Of a DNA stretch of 64,000 nt, positions 37,187 to 45,472 are shown one piece after another (position 1 is the stretch's first letter; each line of letters begins with the position of its first letter). This DNA comes from DASUCS01 sp041166385 (GTDB lineage: Bacteria > Actinomycetota > Acidimicrobiia > Acidimicrobiales > JACDCH01). The notes beneath the pieces are model-generated. The model saw only the letters and a program-made list of their open reading frames with translations, ran no database searches and was not told where the DNA came from. The stretch spans positions 25,980-89,979 of the forward strand of contig JBEEFW010000087.1 of the NCBI GenBank assembly GCA_041166385.1, written 5' to 3'. The translations under genes were made by a program, and so were the position numbers.

Positions 37187-39149
37187 CTCTCTCACGAATC
37201 AACAGCAGGCGGCCGTCGATCACATGGACGGGCATCTGCTCATCGTCGCCGGTGCCGGCACCGGCAAGACCACGACGCTGGCGTCGCGATTGGCCGCGCT
37301 CGTCGAACGCGGCGCGGCCCCTGAACGCATCCTGCTCCTCACGTTCAGCCGCCGGGCGGCGTCAGAGCTGTTGCGTCGGGCAGAGGCGCTCGCCGGCCAC
37401 GATGTCGCGCGACGCGTGTGGGGCGGCACGTTCCACGCGGTCGGCAACCGCGTGCTCCGGCGGCACGGGCGTCTGCTCGGTCTCGACCCTGACTTCACCG
37501 TGCTCGACCAAGCCGACGCCGCGGATCTGCTCGCGCTCGTCCGTTCGGAGCTCCACGCCCACGACGGCGAGCTGCCCTCCGACCGGCGGCGGGCGAAGAA
37601 GGACACGATGTCGGCGATCCTCAGCCGCGTGATCAACACGGCCACGCCACTGTCCAAGGTGTTGCTGCAGACGTTCCCGTGGTGCGCGGAGGAGCAGGCG
37701 GAGCTCAAGGCCACGTTCGAGGCGTACACCGCCCGCAAGCGTTCGACAGTCGTGCTCGACTACGACGACCTGTTGCTGTGCTGGTCCGCGCTCGTGCGTT
37801 CTCCTGGCGCAGCCCCGCTGCTCGACCAGTTCGATCACGTGCTGATCGACGAGTACCAAGACACCAACGCGCTCCAAGCCGAGATCGTCGCGGCGATGGC
37901 GGGCGGTGGCGCCACGATCACCGCGGTGGGCGACGATGCACAAGCGATCTACGGCTTCCGCAACGCGACGCCGAAGAACATCCTCGAGTTCCCCGATCGG
38001 TTCGGCGCGCAGATCGTCGTGCTCGACCGCAACCATCGGTCGACGCCGTCGATCCTCGCCACCACCAACGCGGTGATCGCCGAGGCGGAACATCGCCACG
38101 AGAAGGTGCTGTGGTCTACGCGCGGCGACGGGCCGCCTCCGGCGATGGTGGTGTGCTCGGACGAGGGCGCACAGTCAGCGGCCGTGTGCACTCGCATCCT
38201 CGAGCAACACGAGCGCGGAGTGGCGCTGAGGAGTCAGGCCGTCCTCTTCCGCGCCGCGCATCACAGTGATCTGCTCGAGCTCGAGCTCGGCGCGCGCCGC
38301 ATCCCGTACGTGAAGTTCGGCGGGCTGCGCTTCCTCGAGGCGTCTCACGTCAAGGATCTCGTGTGCGCGTTGCGGCTCGTCATCAACCCGAGCGACGAGC
38401 TGGCGTGGTTCCGGGTGCTGCAGCTGGTCGACGGCATCGGTCCGGCCACGGCTCGCAAGCTGGCGCCACTCGGCGGCGCGATCGATGCTCCCGGAACGGA
38501 CGAGCTGCTCGCCGCGCTCGAGGACGCACGACGCCTGGCCAACCACGAAGGCCCGAGCGCCGCCGTGGAGCGCCTGCGGGTGTGGCTCGAGCCGATCATC
38601 GAACGCCACCACGCGAACGCCGCGGCCCGCATCGCCGACCTCGACGCGTTGGGAGTCGCCGCCGCGAGCGCGCCGTCGTTGGAACGGTTCCTCACCGACC
38701 TCGTGCTCGACCCGCCGTCGTCGACCGGCGAGCTCGCGGGGCCGCCGCACCTCGACGACGACTGGCTCACGCTGTCGACGATCCACTCGGCGAAGGGCGG
38801 CGAATGGGACGCGGTGCACGTCATCCATCTCGCCGACGGCAGCCTGCCGTCCGACATGGCCACCGGCAACGACGAGGAGATCGAAGAGGAACGCCGCCTC
38901 CTGTACGTCGCGATGACGCGGGCGCGCGACCGGCTGTGGTGTTACGTCCCACTGCGGTATCACACCGGTGTCGGCCGAGCATGGTGGAGCGACCGGCACA
39001 GCTACGCGCAGCGCAGCCGCTTCCTCACCGACGCCGTCGTGGCGACGATGGACAGGGAAGGCGACCCCATCGTGATCCCCGATCAGCGATCGATCGATGC
39101 CGCGCCTCTGGCGGAGGTCGACTCGCTGGTGGCGTCGCTACTCGACTGA
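37179..39149 (+). CDS. UvrD/Rep-family ATP-dependent DNA helicase (SF1A)
   Basis: A 656-residue 3'-5' DNA helicase for repair or replication restart. Motif I is AGAGTGKTT (Lys30), motif Ia LTFSRRAASELL, motif II LIDEYQDTN (Asp224-Glu225), motif III VGDDAQAIYGFRNA, motif IV LDRNHRSTPSIL, motif V TIHSAKGGEWDAVHV and motif VI YVAMTRARDRLW. It is shorter than classic UvrD (about 720), with no C-terminal Tudor-like tail visible, and belongs to the compact actinobacterial group (UvrD2-like is an option, but no HRDC domain is seen). Start GTG 37179 overlaps the LexA box, which supports SOS induction. Its 3' end overlaps the next converging gene by 67 bases. Confidence 0.92.
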   Translation: MFPSLTNQQQAAVDHMDGHLLIVAGAGTGKTTTLASRLAALVERGAAPERILLLTFSRRAASELLRRAEALAGHDVARRVWGGTFHAVGNRVLRRHGRLLGLDPDFTVLDQADAADLLALVRSELHAHDGELPSDRRRAKKDTMSAILSRVINTATPLSKVLLQTFPWCAEEQAELKATFEAYTARKRSTVVLDYDDLLLCWSALVRSPGAAPLLDQFDHVLIDEYQDTNALQAEIVAAMAGGGATITAVGDDAQAIYGFRNATPKNILEFPDRFGAQIVVLDRNHRSTPSILATTNAVIAEAEHRHEKVLWSTRGDGPPPAMVVCSDEGAQSAAVCTRILEQHERGVALRSQAVLFRAAHHSDLLELELGARRIPYVKFGGLRFLEASHVKDLVCALRLVINPSDELAWFRVLQLVDGIGPATARKLAPLGGAIDAPGTDELLAALEDARRLANHEGPSAAVERLRVWLEPIIERHHANAAARIADLDALGVAAASAPSLERFLTDLVLDPPSSTGELAGPPHLDDDWLTLSTIHSAKGGEWDAVHVIHLADGSLPSDMATGNDEEIEEERRLLYVAMTRARDRLWCYVPLRYHTGVGRAWWSDRHSYAQRSRFLTDAVVATMDREGDPIVIPDQRSIDAAPLAEVDSLVASLLD

Positions 39150-39733
39150 TCGCCGTCCGGGTGTCGTCGTCTGCGAAGGAGAGCGAAGCTCGCGACCGCA
39201 GCAAGCCCGACGATCACCACGCTGACCCCGAGGCGGCGGTTGGCCTCCTCGCCGCAGTCGTGCGCGGTGCCGGGCGGAGGATGCTCGTAGCCGCCGTACT
39301 CCGTGAACCGCCCCGGACAATGAAGGTTGAACGAGCGGCCCAGGCTGGTTGTCGTGCTCACCGCATAGGGAGCGCCAATCAGGAGCAGCGCGGCGACGAC
39401 TGCGACCGTCAGCAGGCCGCCCGACGCGATGTAGGGCTTGCGTCGCGAAGACCGCAGCGCGAACAGGAAGAACGCGGCGGCGATGATCGCCACCATCACG
39501 ATCGCGACGACCCGGGTGCCCGCTCGATCCGCGCAGGTGCCCTGCGACGGTGGATGTTGTAACAGCGACCCGCAGTCGCTGTCGTAGATCGAGCCGAGGG
39601 GCCAGAGCAACAACACCACGGCGACCCCGAGCGCGACCGACGACAGGATGGCGGCACCCACCACCCGGCCTGTGCGTTCGAGCTCTGTCTCGTCGGCCGG
39701 CACGCACACATGGTCTCGCGTCGAGCCGAACAT
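39083..39733 (-). CDS. Hypothetical membrane protein with paired cysteines
   Basis: A 216-residue protein with four hydrophobic segments (VVGAAILSSVALGVAVVLLL, VVAIVMVAIIAAAFFLFAL, LTVAVVAALLLIGAPYAV, VSVVIVGLAAVASFALL). Two loops on one side hold pairs of cysteines: SDCGSLLQHPPSQGTCADR and HCPGRFTEYGGY...HDCGEE, suggesting two extracytoplasmic disulfides. The C-terminal tail is Ser-rich. I do not recognise a family. Start ATG at 39733. It overlaps the end of the helicase gene by 67 bases in the convergent sense; the overlap is in its Ser-rich tail, where selection seems weak. Confidence 0.7.
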   Translation of the reverse strand: MFGSTRDHVCVPADETELERTGRVVGAAILSSVALGVAVVLLLWPLGSIYDSDCGSLLQHPPSQGTCADRAGTRVVAIVMVAIIAAAFFLFALRSSRRKPYIASGGLLTVAVVAALLLIGAPYAVSTTTSLGRSFNLHCPGRFTEYGGYEHPPPGTAHDCGEEANRRLGVSVVIVGLAAVASFALLRRRRHPDGDQSSSDATSESTSARGAASIDR

Positions 39734-39758
39734 TGCTCAACGGTGGTAGCACGGGCGG

Positions 39759-40121
39759 ATGAGCGACCTCCTCCGCCGCGCACTGGCTGCCGATCCCACG
39801 ATCGACATCACGACGATCGGCCGGCGCTCACATCAACCGCGACGCATCGAGATCTGGATGCTCGACGTCGAAGGCCGCTTCTTCATCACCGGTACGCCCG
39901 GACGACGCGATTGGTTGGCCAACCTGCGCGCGAACCCGGAGCTCACCATTCATCTCAAAACGAGAGAGCCCGCTGACCTCGCCGCACACGCAACGGACGT
40001 GACCGACGAAGCGACGCGCCGCTCGGTCATCGAGCATCTGGCGGCGACGTGGTACCGCGGTCAGACCTCCGTCGACGACCTCGTCGCGAACGCGCCGATG
40101 GTCGAGATCACGTTCAGCTGA
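39759..40121 (+). CDS. DDN-like deazaflavin-dependent nitroreductase-family protein
   Basis: A 120-residue split-beta-barrel protein of the DUF385/Ddn family, which uses F420 in mycobacteria. Seen are TTIGRRSHQPRRIEIWML, the F420-ring region YITGTPGRRDWLANLRANP (F-F-I-T-G-T-P-G) and a C-terminal AATWYRGQTSVDDLV helix. The substrate is unknown. ATG start with GGGCGG just upstream. The last eight bases overlap the end of the converging DNA methyltransferase gene. Confidence 0.85.
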   Translation: MSDLLRRALAADPTIDITTIGRRSHQPRRIEIWMLDVEGRFFITGTPGRRDWLANLRANPELTIHLKTREPADLAAHATDVTDEATRRSVIEHLAATWYRGQTSVDDLVANAPMVEITFS

Positions 40122-41181
40122 GGGCGGGCGCACTCATCTGGGCAACAGCCGCGACGCAGCGCTCCACGGTCGAGCGGTCGCCGCAGAGCGCGAGGTACTC
40201 GACGTTGCGCAACCGTGTCGGTTCTCCGACGCGCTCCCCTTGCGGGTTGAAGACGCCGATCTGCGCGCCGACGTACCGGCGCGAGTCGAAACCGAGCACC
40301 TCGACGTGCCCGCGCGGCGCGCACCACTCGCGCAGGTCGTCCATCGTGACCCATCCCTCATCGGAACACGACACGACGAGCAAGCGCGCGTCCAGCGCCT
40401 CGATGACACTCCGGAGTGCAACGGGCATGCCGCGGCGCGCGTTGAACACCGACCGCGTTTCGGGCTCACGCAGCTCGGCACGCTTGCACGCGACGCCGTA
40501 GTGCGATGGCGCGTCCCACGCGACCAACGTCTCCCACACGTGATAATTCGCTGTGTATCGGTGTTGGTTGTATGGAGGGTCGAGGTAGGCGAGGTCGACC
40601 GCCGGAAGCGTCGGCGCCACCGTCAGCGCGTCCCCGAGCAGTGCGGTGCCTCCCCCGTCGAGCAACTCCGGCACCCGCAATCGCAGCGGCTGCTTCGAGC
40701 GATCCGCCCACTGCTTCACATACGCCATCTGCACGCCGGTCGTGGAGTCCACGCGATCGGCGGCTTCGATCAGGCTGGTCAGCAGGATCGGCTCGAGCGG
40801 GCTCCCCGCCCAGTCGTTCGCGATCGCATCACGGATGGCATCGATGCGCGCGCCGTTGTCCGGCTGGAAGAACCGGGACTGCCGGCAGAAGACCTCGGTG
40901 ACGTACCCGGGCCGGCCTGGCAGGCGATCGAGCCCGGCGAGCACGGCGGCCAACTCGTGGGCATCGACCGCCGCCGCATCGGTCTCGATGTAGCAATGCG
41001 CAAAGACGTTGGCATAGCGGGCGGAGTCCACCGCGGTCACGTGCGCTCCGGTCCCCTTGAAGGCCTGGGCGACGCGGGTGGTACCGGTGAACAGGTCGAC
41101 GGCCGTGCGAGCGTCCGCGGCACGAGCGATCGCGGTCAGGGCAGGGACCAGACGGCGCTTCGACCCGAGGTACTTGATCAA
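40114..41181 (-). CDS. Orphan D12-class (Dam-like) DNA adenine N6-methyltransferase
   Basis: A 355-residue methyltransferase that transfers a methyl group from SAM to N6 of adenine. MIKYLGSKRRLVP at the start is the D12-class motif X, DLFTGTTRVAQAF (residues 29-41) is motif I and DPPY (201-204) in YLDPPYNQHRYT is the catalytic motif IV. It is longer than Dam, with extra segments between, and no restriction endonuclease lies next to it, so the target sequence and role (repair, regulation or remnant of a restriction system) are open. Start TTG at 41181 overlaps the TGA of the small zinc-ribbon gene (TTGA), which suggests they are translated together. Confidence 0.87.
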   Translation of the reverse strand: MIKYLGSKRRLVPALTAIARAADARTAVDLFTGTTRVAQAFKGTGAHVTAVDSARYANVFAHCYIETDAAAVDAHELAAVLAGLDRLPGRPGYVTEVFCRQSRFFQPDNGARIDAIRDAIANDWAGSPLEPILLTSLIEAADRVDSTTGVQMAYVKQWADRSKQPLRLRVPELLDGGGTALLGDALTVAPTLPAVDLAYLDPPYNQHRYTANYHVWETLVAWDAPSHYGVACKRAELREPETRSVFNARRGMPVALRSVIEALDARLLVVSCSDEGWVTMDDLREWCAPRGHVEVLGFDSRRYVGAQIGVFNPQGERVGEPTRLRNVEYLALCGDRSTVERCVAAVAQMSAPALS

Positions 41182-41381
41182 ACGGAATCGCCGACGATGC
41201 GACGTAGGTCGTCGTCGGAGATCGCCCGATTTGCCGTGTCAGGACCATGGGGGTGCTCCATCGAGCACACGTCGCACATCGGATACTCGCGGCCGTCAGC
41301 CGACCGCACCGTCGTCACCGCTGGCTGTTCGAGGCAGAGCCAGCACCGTTCGACGAGCACGGGAGCAACTTTACGCCCCAC
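41178..41381 (-). CDS. Small zinc-ribbon-like protein (CxxC...CxxC)
   Basis: A 67-residue protein with two Cys-x-x-Cys knuckles (CWLC and CDVC) spaced by 20 residues, plus a DRRI-like acidic tail (ISDDDLRRIVGDSV). The arrangement suggests one bound zinc. Start GTG at 41381. It overlaps the methyltransferase start by four bases and is upstream of it, so the two form a unit. I do not recognise a family; a nucleic-acid-binding partner for the methyltransferase is a guess from context only. Confidence 0.6.
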   Translation of the reverse strand: MGRKVAPVLVERCWLCLEQPAVTTVRSADGREYPMCDVCSMEHPHGPDTANRAISDDDLRRIVGDSV

Positions 41382-41511
41382 ATTGACGATGACGACACCG
41401 TTCGCTCGTCGAATTTCCGAGCCCCATCTCCACAGGTTGTAGCGTTTGCCCGTCCTCCCCGGCGGGATCAGCGGCCGGATCGGCCAACCTCACTAGAGTT
41501 CTTCCCCAGCC

Positions 41512-42672
41512 ATGACCGCATCCAGCGCCAGTCAGCGCGAGCCAGCACCGCTGCGCGTACCTCCTGTTCATGTGGTCTTTCCGCCCGAAGATCGGGCGGA
41601 GATCCTGCGTCGGATCGACGAGGCGCTTCAGTCCGGCCAGCTCACGCTCGGCGCCATCGGCCGCGAGCTCGAAGAGCGGTTCGCGGCACACCACGGCGCG
41701 GCGCATGCCATCGCCGTCAACTCCGGCACGAGCGCGATCGAGATTCCGCTCAGGGCACTCCGCGTGCAAGGCAAAGAGGTGCTCGTCCCGGCCAACACGT
41801 TCTTCGCCACCGCGGCGGCCGTCATCGCCGCCGGCGCGACACCGCGGTTCGTCGACTGCGATCCGGCCACGATGGCGGTCGACGTCGAGTCGGTGCGCAC
41901 GTCGATCGGACCGAACACCGCCGGGCTCGTGGTCGTGCACATCGGCGGACTCGTCACGCCCGACATCCACGCGCTCAAAGCCTTGTGCGACGAGCACGGT
42001 CTGTTTCTCTTCGAAGACGCCGCCCACGCCCACGGGTCGACGTTCGGCGGCCAGTCGGCCGGCACGTTCGGCGTTGCGAGCTCGTTCAGCTTCTACCCGA
42101 CCAAGGTGATCACTGCGGCCGAGGGCGGCATCATCCTCACCGACGACGAGCATCTCGCCGACGAAGCCCGTGCGTACCGAGATCAGGGCAAGGCCAGCTT
42201 CACGGCCAACGTGCACACGCACCTCGGTTACAACTGGCGGATGAGCGAGCCGCACGCGGCGATCGCCGTCAGCCAGCTCGCCCGCCTCGACGAGTTCATC
42301 GCCAACCGGCAGCGCATCGCCAAGGTGTACGACGGCGGCCTGAGCGAGCTGCCTCTCACGCCCCTTGCGATTCCTGCCGACGCAAGCTGCAACTACTACA
42401 AGTACGTCGCCTACCTGCCCGAGGGCATCGACCGCGCCGAGCTGAAGCAGACGTTGCGGTTCGAGTTCGGGGTCGCGCTCTCCGGTGAGGTCTACGAGCT
42501 GCCGCTCCACCTCCAGCCGGTGTTCGAGCCGTGGACGGACGGTCCGCTGCCCGGTGCGGAGCACATCTGCGCATCACACATCTGCTTGCCCATCTCCGCA
42601 GCCCTCACCGAGGAACAGGCGGAGCACGTCATCGTTTCGCTGCGGTCGGCCCTCGACCGCCAGTCGCACTAG
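41512..42672 (+). CDS. DegT/DnrJ/EryC1/StrS aminotransferase (sugar nucleotide)
   Basis: A 386-residue PLP-dependent aminotransferase that aminates keto-sugar nucleotides for surface glycans or modified sugars. Signatures are AVNSGTSAIEIPLRAL, VPANTFFATAAAVIAAG, FEDAAHAHGSTFGG and SFYPTKVITAAEGGIIL, with the PLP-binding Lys in PTK. It ends with a normal C-terminal domain. It starts at ATG 41512 and is followed 17 bases later by the epimerase gene, forming an operon with it and the GT2. GC skew and codon use do not differ from the neighbours. Confidence 0.92.
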   Translation: MTASSASQREPAPLRVPPVHVVFPPEDRAEILRRIDEALQSGQLTLGAIGRELEERFAAHHGAAHAIAVNSGTSAIEIPLRALRVQGKEVLVPANTFFATAAAVIAAGATPRFVDCDPATMAVDVESVRTSIGPNTAGLVVVHIGGLVTPDIHALKALCDEHGLFLFEDAAHAHGSTFGGQSAGTFGVASSFSFYPTKVITAAEGGIILTDDEHLADEARAYRDQGKASFTANVHTHLGYNWRMSEPHAAIAVSQLARLDEFIANRQRIAKVYDGGLSELPLTPLAIPADASCNYYKYVAYLPEGIDRAELKQTLRFEFGVALSGEVYELPLHLQPVFEPWTDGPLPGAEHICASHICLPISAALTEEQAEHVIVSLRSALDRQSH

Positions 42673-42689
42673 TAGCAAAGGACCGATCG

Positions 42690-43649
42690 TTGGACAGAAT
42701 CGTCGCCGTGACCGGTGGGTCGGGGTTCATCGGCACGCATGTCGTCGACGCATTGCTCGATGCGGGTTGCATCGTGCGTGTGCTCGATCCGAAGCCACCG
42801 CACCGGGCGGACGCCGAGTGGGTGCCCGTCGATGTGCTCGACACGAGTGGGCTCGTCGAAGCCGTCGCGGGCTCCGAGGTGATCTTCCACCTCGCGGCCA
42901 TCGCCGACGTCAACGACGTGATCGTCGACCCGACGCTCGCCATCCAGGTGAACACCCTGGGCACCGCGCGGGTCCTCGAGGCGGCGAGGCTCGCTGAGGC
43001 GGGCCGCGTCGTGCTGGCGTCCACGGTCTGGGTCTACGCCGCCACCACCGGCGACGAGGTCGACGAAGACACGCTCTTCGATCCCAACACCGACCGCCAC
43101 CTCTACGTCACGTCGAAGGTTGCTGCCGAGATGGCGTGCCGCGACTACCACACGCTCTACGGCCGTCCGTACACGGTCCTGCGCTACGGCATTCCGTACG
43201 GCCCGCGGATGCGCGACAACTGCGTCGTGGCGGCGTTCATGAAGCGCTGCATGCGAGGCGAGCCGTTGCGCATCGACGGCGACGGCAGCCAGCAGCGCTC
43301 GTTCGTGTACGTGGAGGATCTGGCGCAGGCCCACGTGAAGGCACTCGACGACGCCGCCGTCAACCGCACCTTCAACATCGAGGGGGCAGTCCCGGTCAGC
43401 ATCCGCGAGATCGCCGAGTCGGTCACCTCGCTGATCGGCACGGGCGTCGTCGAGTTCGGTGAGCCCCGGCCTGGCGATCTCAAGGCCCGGACGGTCTCCG
43501 GCGCACGAGCCCGCGCCGAGCTGGGCTGGGAGCCGACCACGTCCTTCACGGACGGACTGGCCCGCACGTACGCCTGGTACCAGGCGCAGGCCGCAGCCGA
43601 GGCGAGCGAGCTGGCCGCCGCCACGCCGCTGGCCCTCAGCGAGGAATAG
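42690..43649 (+). CDS. NAD-dependent sugar-nucleotide epimerase/dehydratase
   Basis: A 319-residue extended SDR (GalE/RfbB-like). TGGSGFIGTHVVDALLDAG is the NAD-binding glycine motif; FHLAAIADVNDVI, the catalytic ASTVWVYA and the Tyr-x-x-x-Lys of LYVTSKVAAEM follow; GSQQRSFVYVEDLAQAH is the substrate-binding signature. The start is TTG at 42690 with AAAGGA seven bases upstream; the longer frame would run over the aminotransferase stop. Which sugar it converts (UDP-glucose, dTDP- or GDP-sugars) is not visible. Confidence 0.9.
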   Translation: MDRIVAVTGGSGFIGTHVVDALLDAGCIVRVLDPKPPHRADAEWVPVDVLDTSGLVEAVAGSEVIFHLAAIADVNDVIVDPTLAIQVNTLGTARVLEAARLAEAGRVVLASTVWVYAATTGDEVDEDTLFDPNTDRHLYVTSKVAAEMACRDYHTLYGRPYTVLRYGIPYGPRMRDNCVVAAFMKRCMRGEPLRIDGDGSQQRSFVYVEDLAQAHVKALDDAAVNRTFNIEGAVPVSIREIAESVTSLIGTGVVEFGEPRPGDLKARTVSGARARAELGWEPTTSFTDGLARTYAWYQAQAAAEASELAAATPLALSEE

Positions 43650-43658
43650 CCGTCGCAA

Positions 43659-44501
43659 ATGAGCTCCGTCATCGATCGGCCGGGCGGTACCCGACGCATC
43701 GCCGTCGTCCCCGCCTACAACGAAGAGCCCACCGTCGCGCAGGTGCTCGACAAGCTCAGCTATCTCGTCGACGAGCTCGTGGTCGTCGACGACGGATCGA
43801 CCGACGGCACTCGGAGCGCCATCCAGGCCTGGCTGCCCGGCCACGACCACTGCCGGCTGCTCAGCTTCGACGAGAACCAGGGCATGTCGGCGGCGTACTA
43901 CCTCGCATTCACCGATCTTCGCCGGCGAATGCGAGCGGGCGAGCTGTCACCCGACGACCTCGTGTACACGATCGACGCCGACGGTCAGCACGATCTCGAC
44001 GTCCTCGACGACCTGCACCAGCGAACCGTCGACGAGAAGCTCGACGCGCTGTTGGTCCGCCGCGATCTGTCGACGTATCCGGCGTACAAGCAGGCGGGCA
44101 ACTGGCTGCTGTCCGCATGGGCCACGTTGTGGGCCGGCGCTCGCCTCGACGACGTCGAGTCGGGCTATCGCATCTTCCGGCTCGGGGCGCTCGCCGACTC
44201 GCTCACGTACTACCGCGGCTACAAGTACTCGGAGACCGTCGAGGTCGCGGTCGTGATGTGCCGGCTCGGCTACCGCGTGCGGAACGACATCCTCGTTCCC
44301 GTCCCCGTGTATCGCAGCCGCACGCGCATGTATGACGTGTTCGTCGATCTCGGTGCGATACCGCTCGCCGCCGTTCGGGTCAGCACCCGGAAGCCTCCCG
44401 GCACGAACGTCCCGAGCCTGGTGCCGCCCATCGCGGTCACCGCTGCGGGTGCAGTGATCGGCCTCGGCGTGGTGCGCCGAGTGCTGCGCTGGTTTCGCTA
44501 G
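43659..44501 (+). CDS. GT2 glycosyltransferase, dolichyl-phosphate-mannose-synthase-like
   Basis: A 280-residue GT2 enzyme of the DPM1/polyprenol-phosphate type. IAVVPAYNEEPTVAQVLDKL opens the fold, VVDDGSTDGT and IDADGQHD hold the metal-binding DxD, and ESGYRIFRLGAL plus GYKYSETVEV are typical of polyprenyl-phosphate glycosyltransferases. A single hydrophobic stretch at the C-terminus (VTAAGAVIGLGVV) anchors it. It probably charges a polyprenyl-phosphate carrier for GT-C enzymes such as the one at 47272. ATG 43659, nine bases after the epimerase stop. Convergent with the deacetylase gene, overlapping by four bases. Confidence 0.88.
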   Translation: MSSVIDRPGGTRRIAVVPAYNEEPTVAQVLDKLSYLVDELVVVDDGSTDGTRSAIQAWLPGHDHCRLLSFDENQGMSAAYYLAFTDLRRRMRAGELSPDDLVYTIDADGQHDLDVLDDLHQRTVDEKLDALLVRRDLSTYPAYKQAGNWLLSAWATLWAGARLDDVESGYRIFRLGALADSLTYYRGYKYSETVEVAVVMCRLGYRVRNDILVPVPVYRSRTRMYDVFVDLGAIPLAAVRVSTRKPPGTNVPSLVPPIAVTAAGAVIGLGVVRRVLRWFR

Positions 44502-45472
44502 CAGTCGACGTAGCCCGGCCGGCCGAGGAGCTCGTCGAGGCGAACCGGCTGGAGCCCCTTTGCCTTCAGGCCGTCGAGAATGAGCGGCAACGCGTCGATC
44601 AGTGCCGACCGGTCGGCGGTCACGGTGCCGTCGATGCCGTCGTGCAGCAGGATGATCGAGCCCGCTTGGACGTGCTCGAGGACGCGTCGGGCCACCTCGG
44701 CGCCGTCGGTCGTCGACCAGTCCCCTGCCGACACGTCCCACGTGACAGTGACCATGTTGTTGTCGGACGCGTGCGCGAGCATGAAGGGCGTGCGTTGGCC
44801 GTGGGGCGGGCGGAAGAACGCCGGACAGGTGCCCAAGTGCCGTTGGAACGCGGCTTGCGTGCGATCCAGCTCCGGGTATCGCGGATCGAGCCAGCGCCAG
44901 TAGTCATGGTGATACGAGTGGTTCCCGAGGAGATGGCCGTCGGCGTACAACGCCCTCGCGATCTCGGGCCGCGCGTCGATGGCCTTGCCCACCTCGAAGA
45001 ACGTGCCCTTGACGCCGTACCGATCGAGGATGGCGCTCACCTCCAGGCTGTACGGATCGTCCGGCCCGTCATCGAACGTGAGCGCCACACGGCGATCGCC
45101 CCGGTCGCCATGCGTCGTGACGTGACCGAACCACTGCACTGTGGGGTCGTTGCCTCCCACCCACAGCACGAGCGCCACGCACCAGATCGACCCGGCCGTC
45201 GCGATCACGGTGACGCGTCGGGGGCTGCGCGCCCGAGCCGCTCCTCCTGTCAACAGCGTCATCGCCCCGCCGGCTGCGAGGCCCCCGCCGACACCAAGGA
45301 CGATGCCAATCGAGAGATCGAGGACGCCGCGGGGCGTGACTCGATACAGCACCACTGCCACCGCGACGAGCACGATCCCAAGGATTGCGAATCGAGGGCG
45401 CGGAACGAGCTTGGCCACCTGTGCCGCGACCAGAATCGCGAGCAGCAATGACACTGGCACTGGCCATGGCAT
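44498..45472 (-). CDS. Membrane-anchored polysaccharide deacetylase (NodB fold)
   Basis: A 324-residue enzyme with three or four N-terminal hydrophobic segments (residues 6-105) and an extracytoplasmic NodB domain. LTFDDGPDD (Asp124-Asp125) is motif 1, GNHSYHHDYW motif 2 with the zinc-binding His pair, RPPHGQRTPF motif 3, and TWDVSAGDWS and LLHDG motifs 4 and 5. It removes N- or O-acetyl groups from peptidoglycan or surface polysaccharide. Its ATG (45472) lies inside the start region of the divergent membrane-protein gene. Confidence 0.9.
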   Translation of the reverse strand: MPWPVPVSLLLAILVAAQVAKLVPRPRFAILGIVLVAVAVVLYRVTPRGVLDLSIGIVLGVGGGLAAGGAMTLLTGGAARARSPRRVTVIATAGSIWCVALVLWVGGNDPTVQWFGHVTTHGDRGDRRVALTFDDGPDDPYSLEVSAILDRYGVKGTFFEVGKAIDARPEIARALYADGHLLGNHSYHHDYWRWLDPRYPELDRTQAAFQRHLGTCPAFFRPPHGQRTPFMLAHASDNNMVTVTWDVSAGDWSTTDGAEVARRVLEHVQAGSIILLHDGIDGTVTADRSALIDALPLILDGLKAKGLQPVRLDELLGRPGYVDC

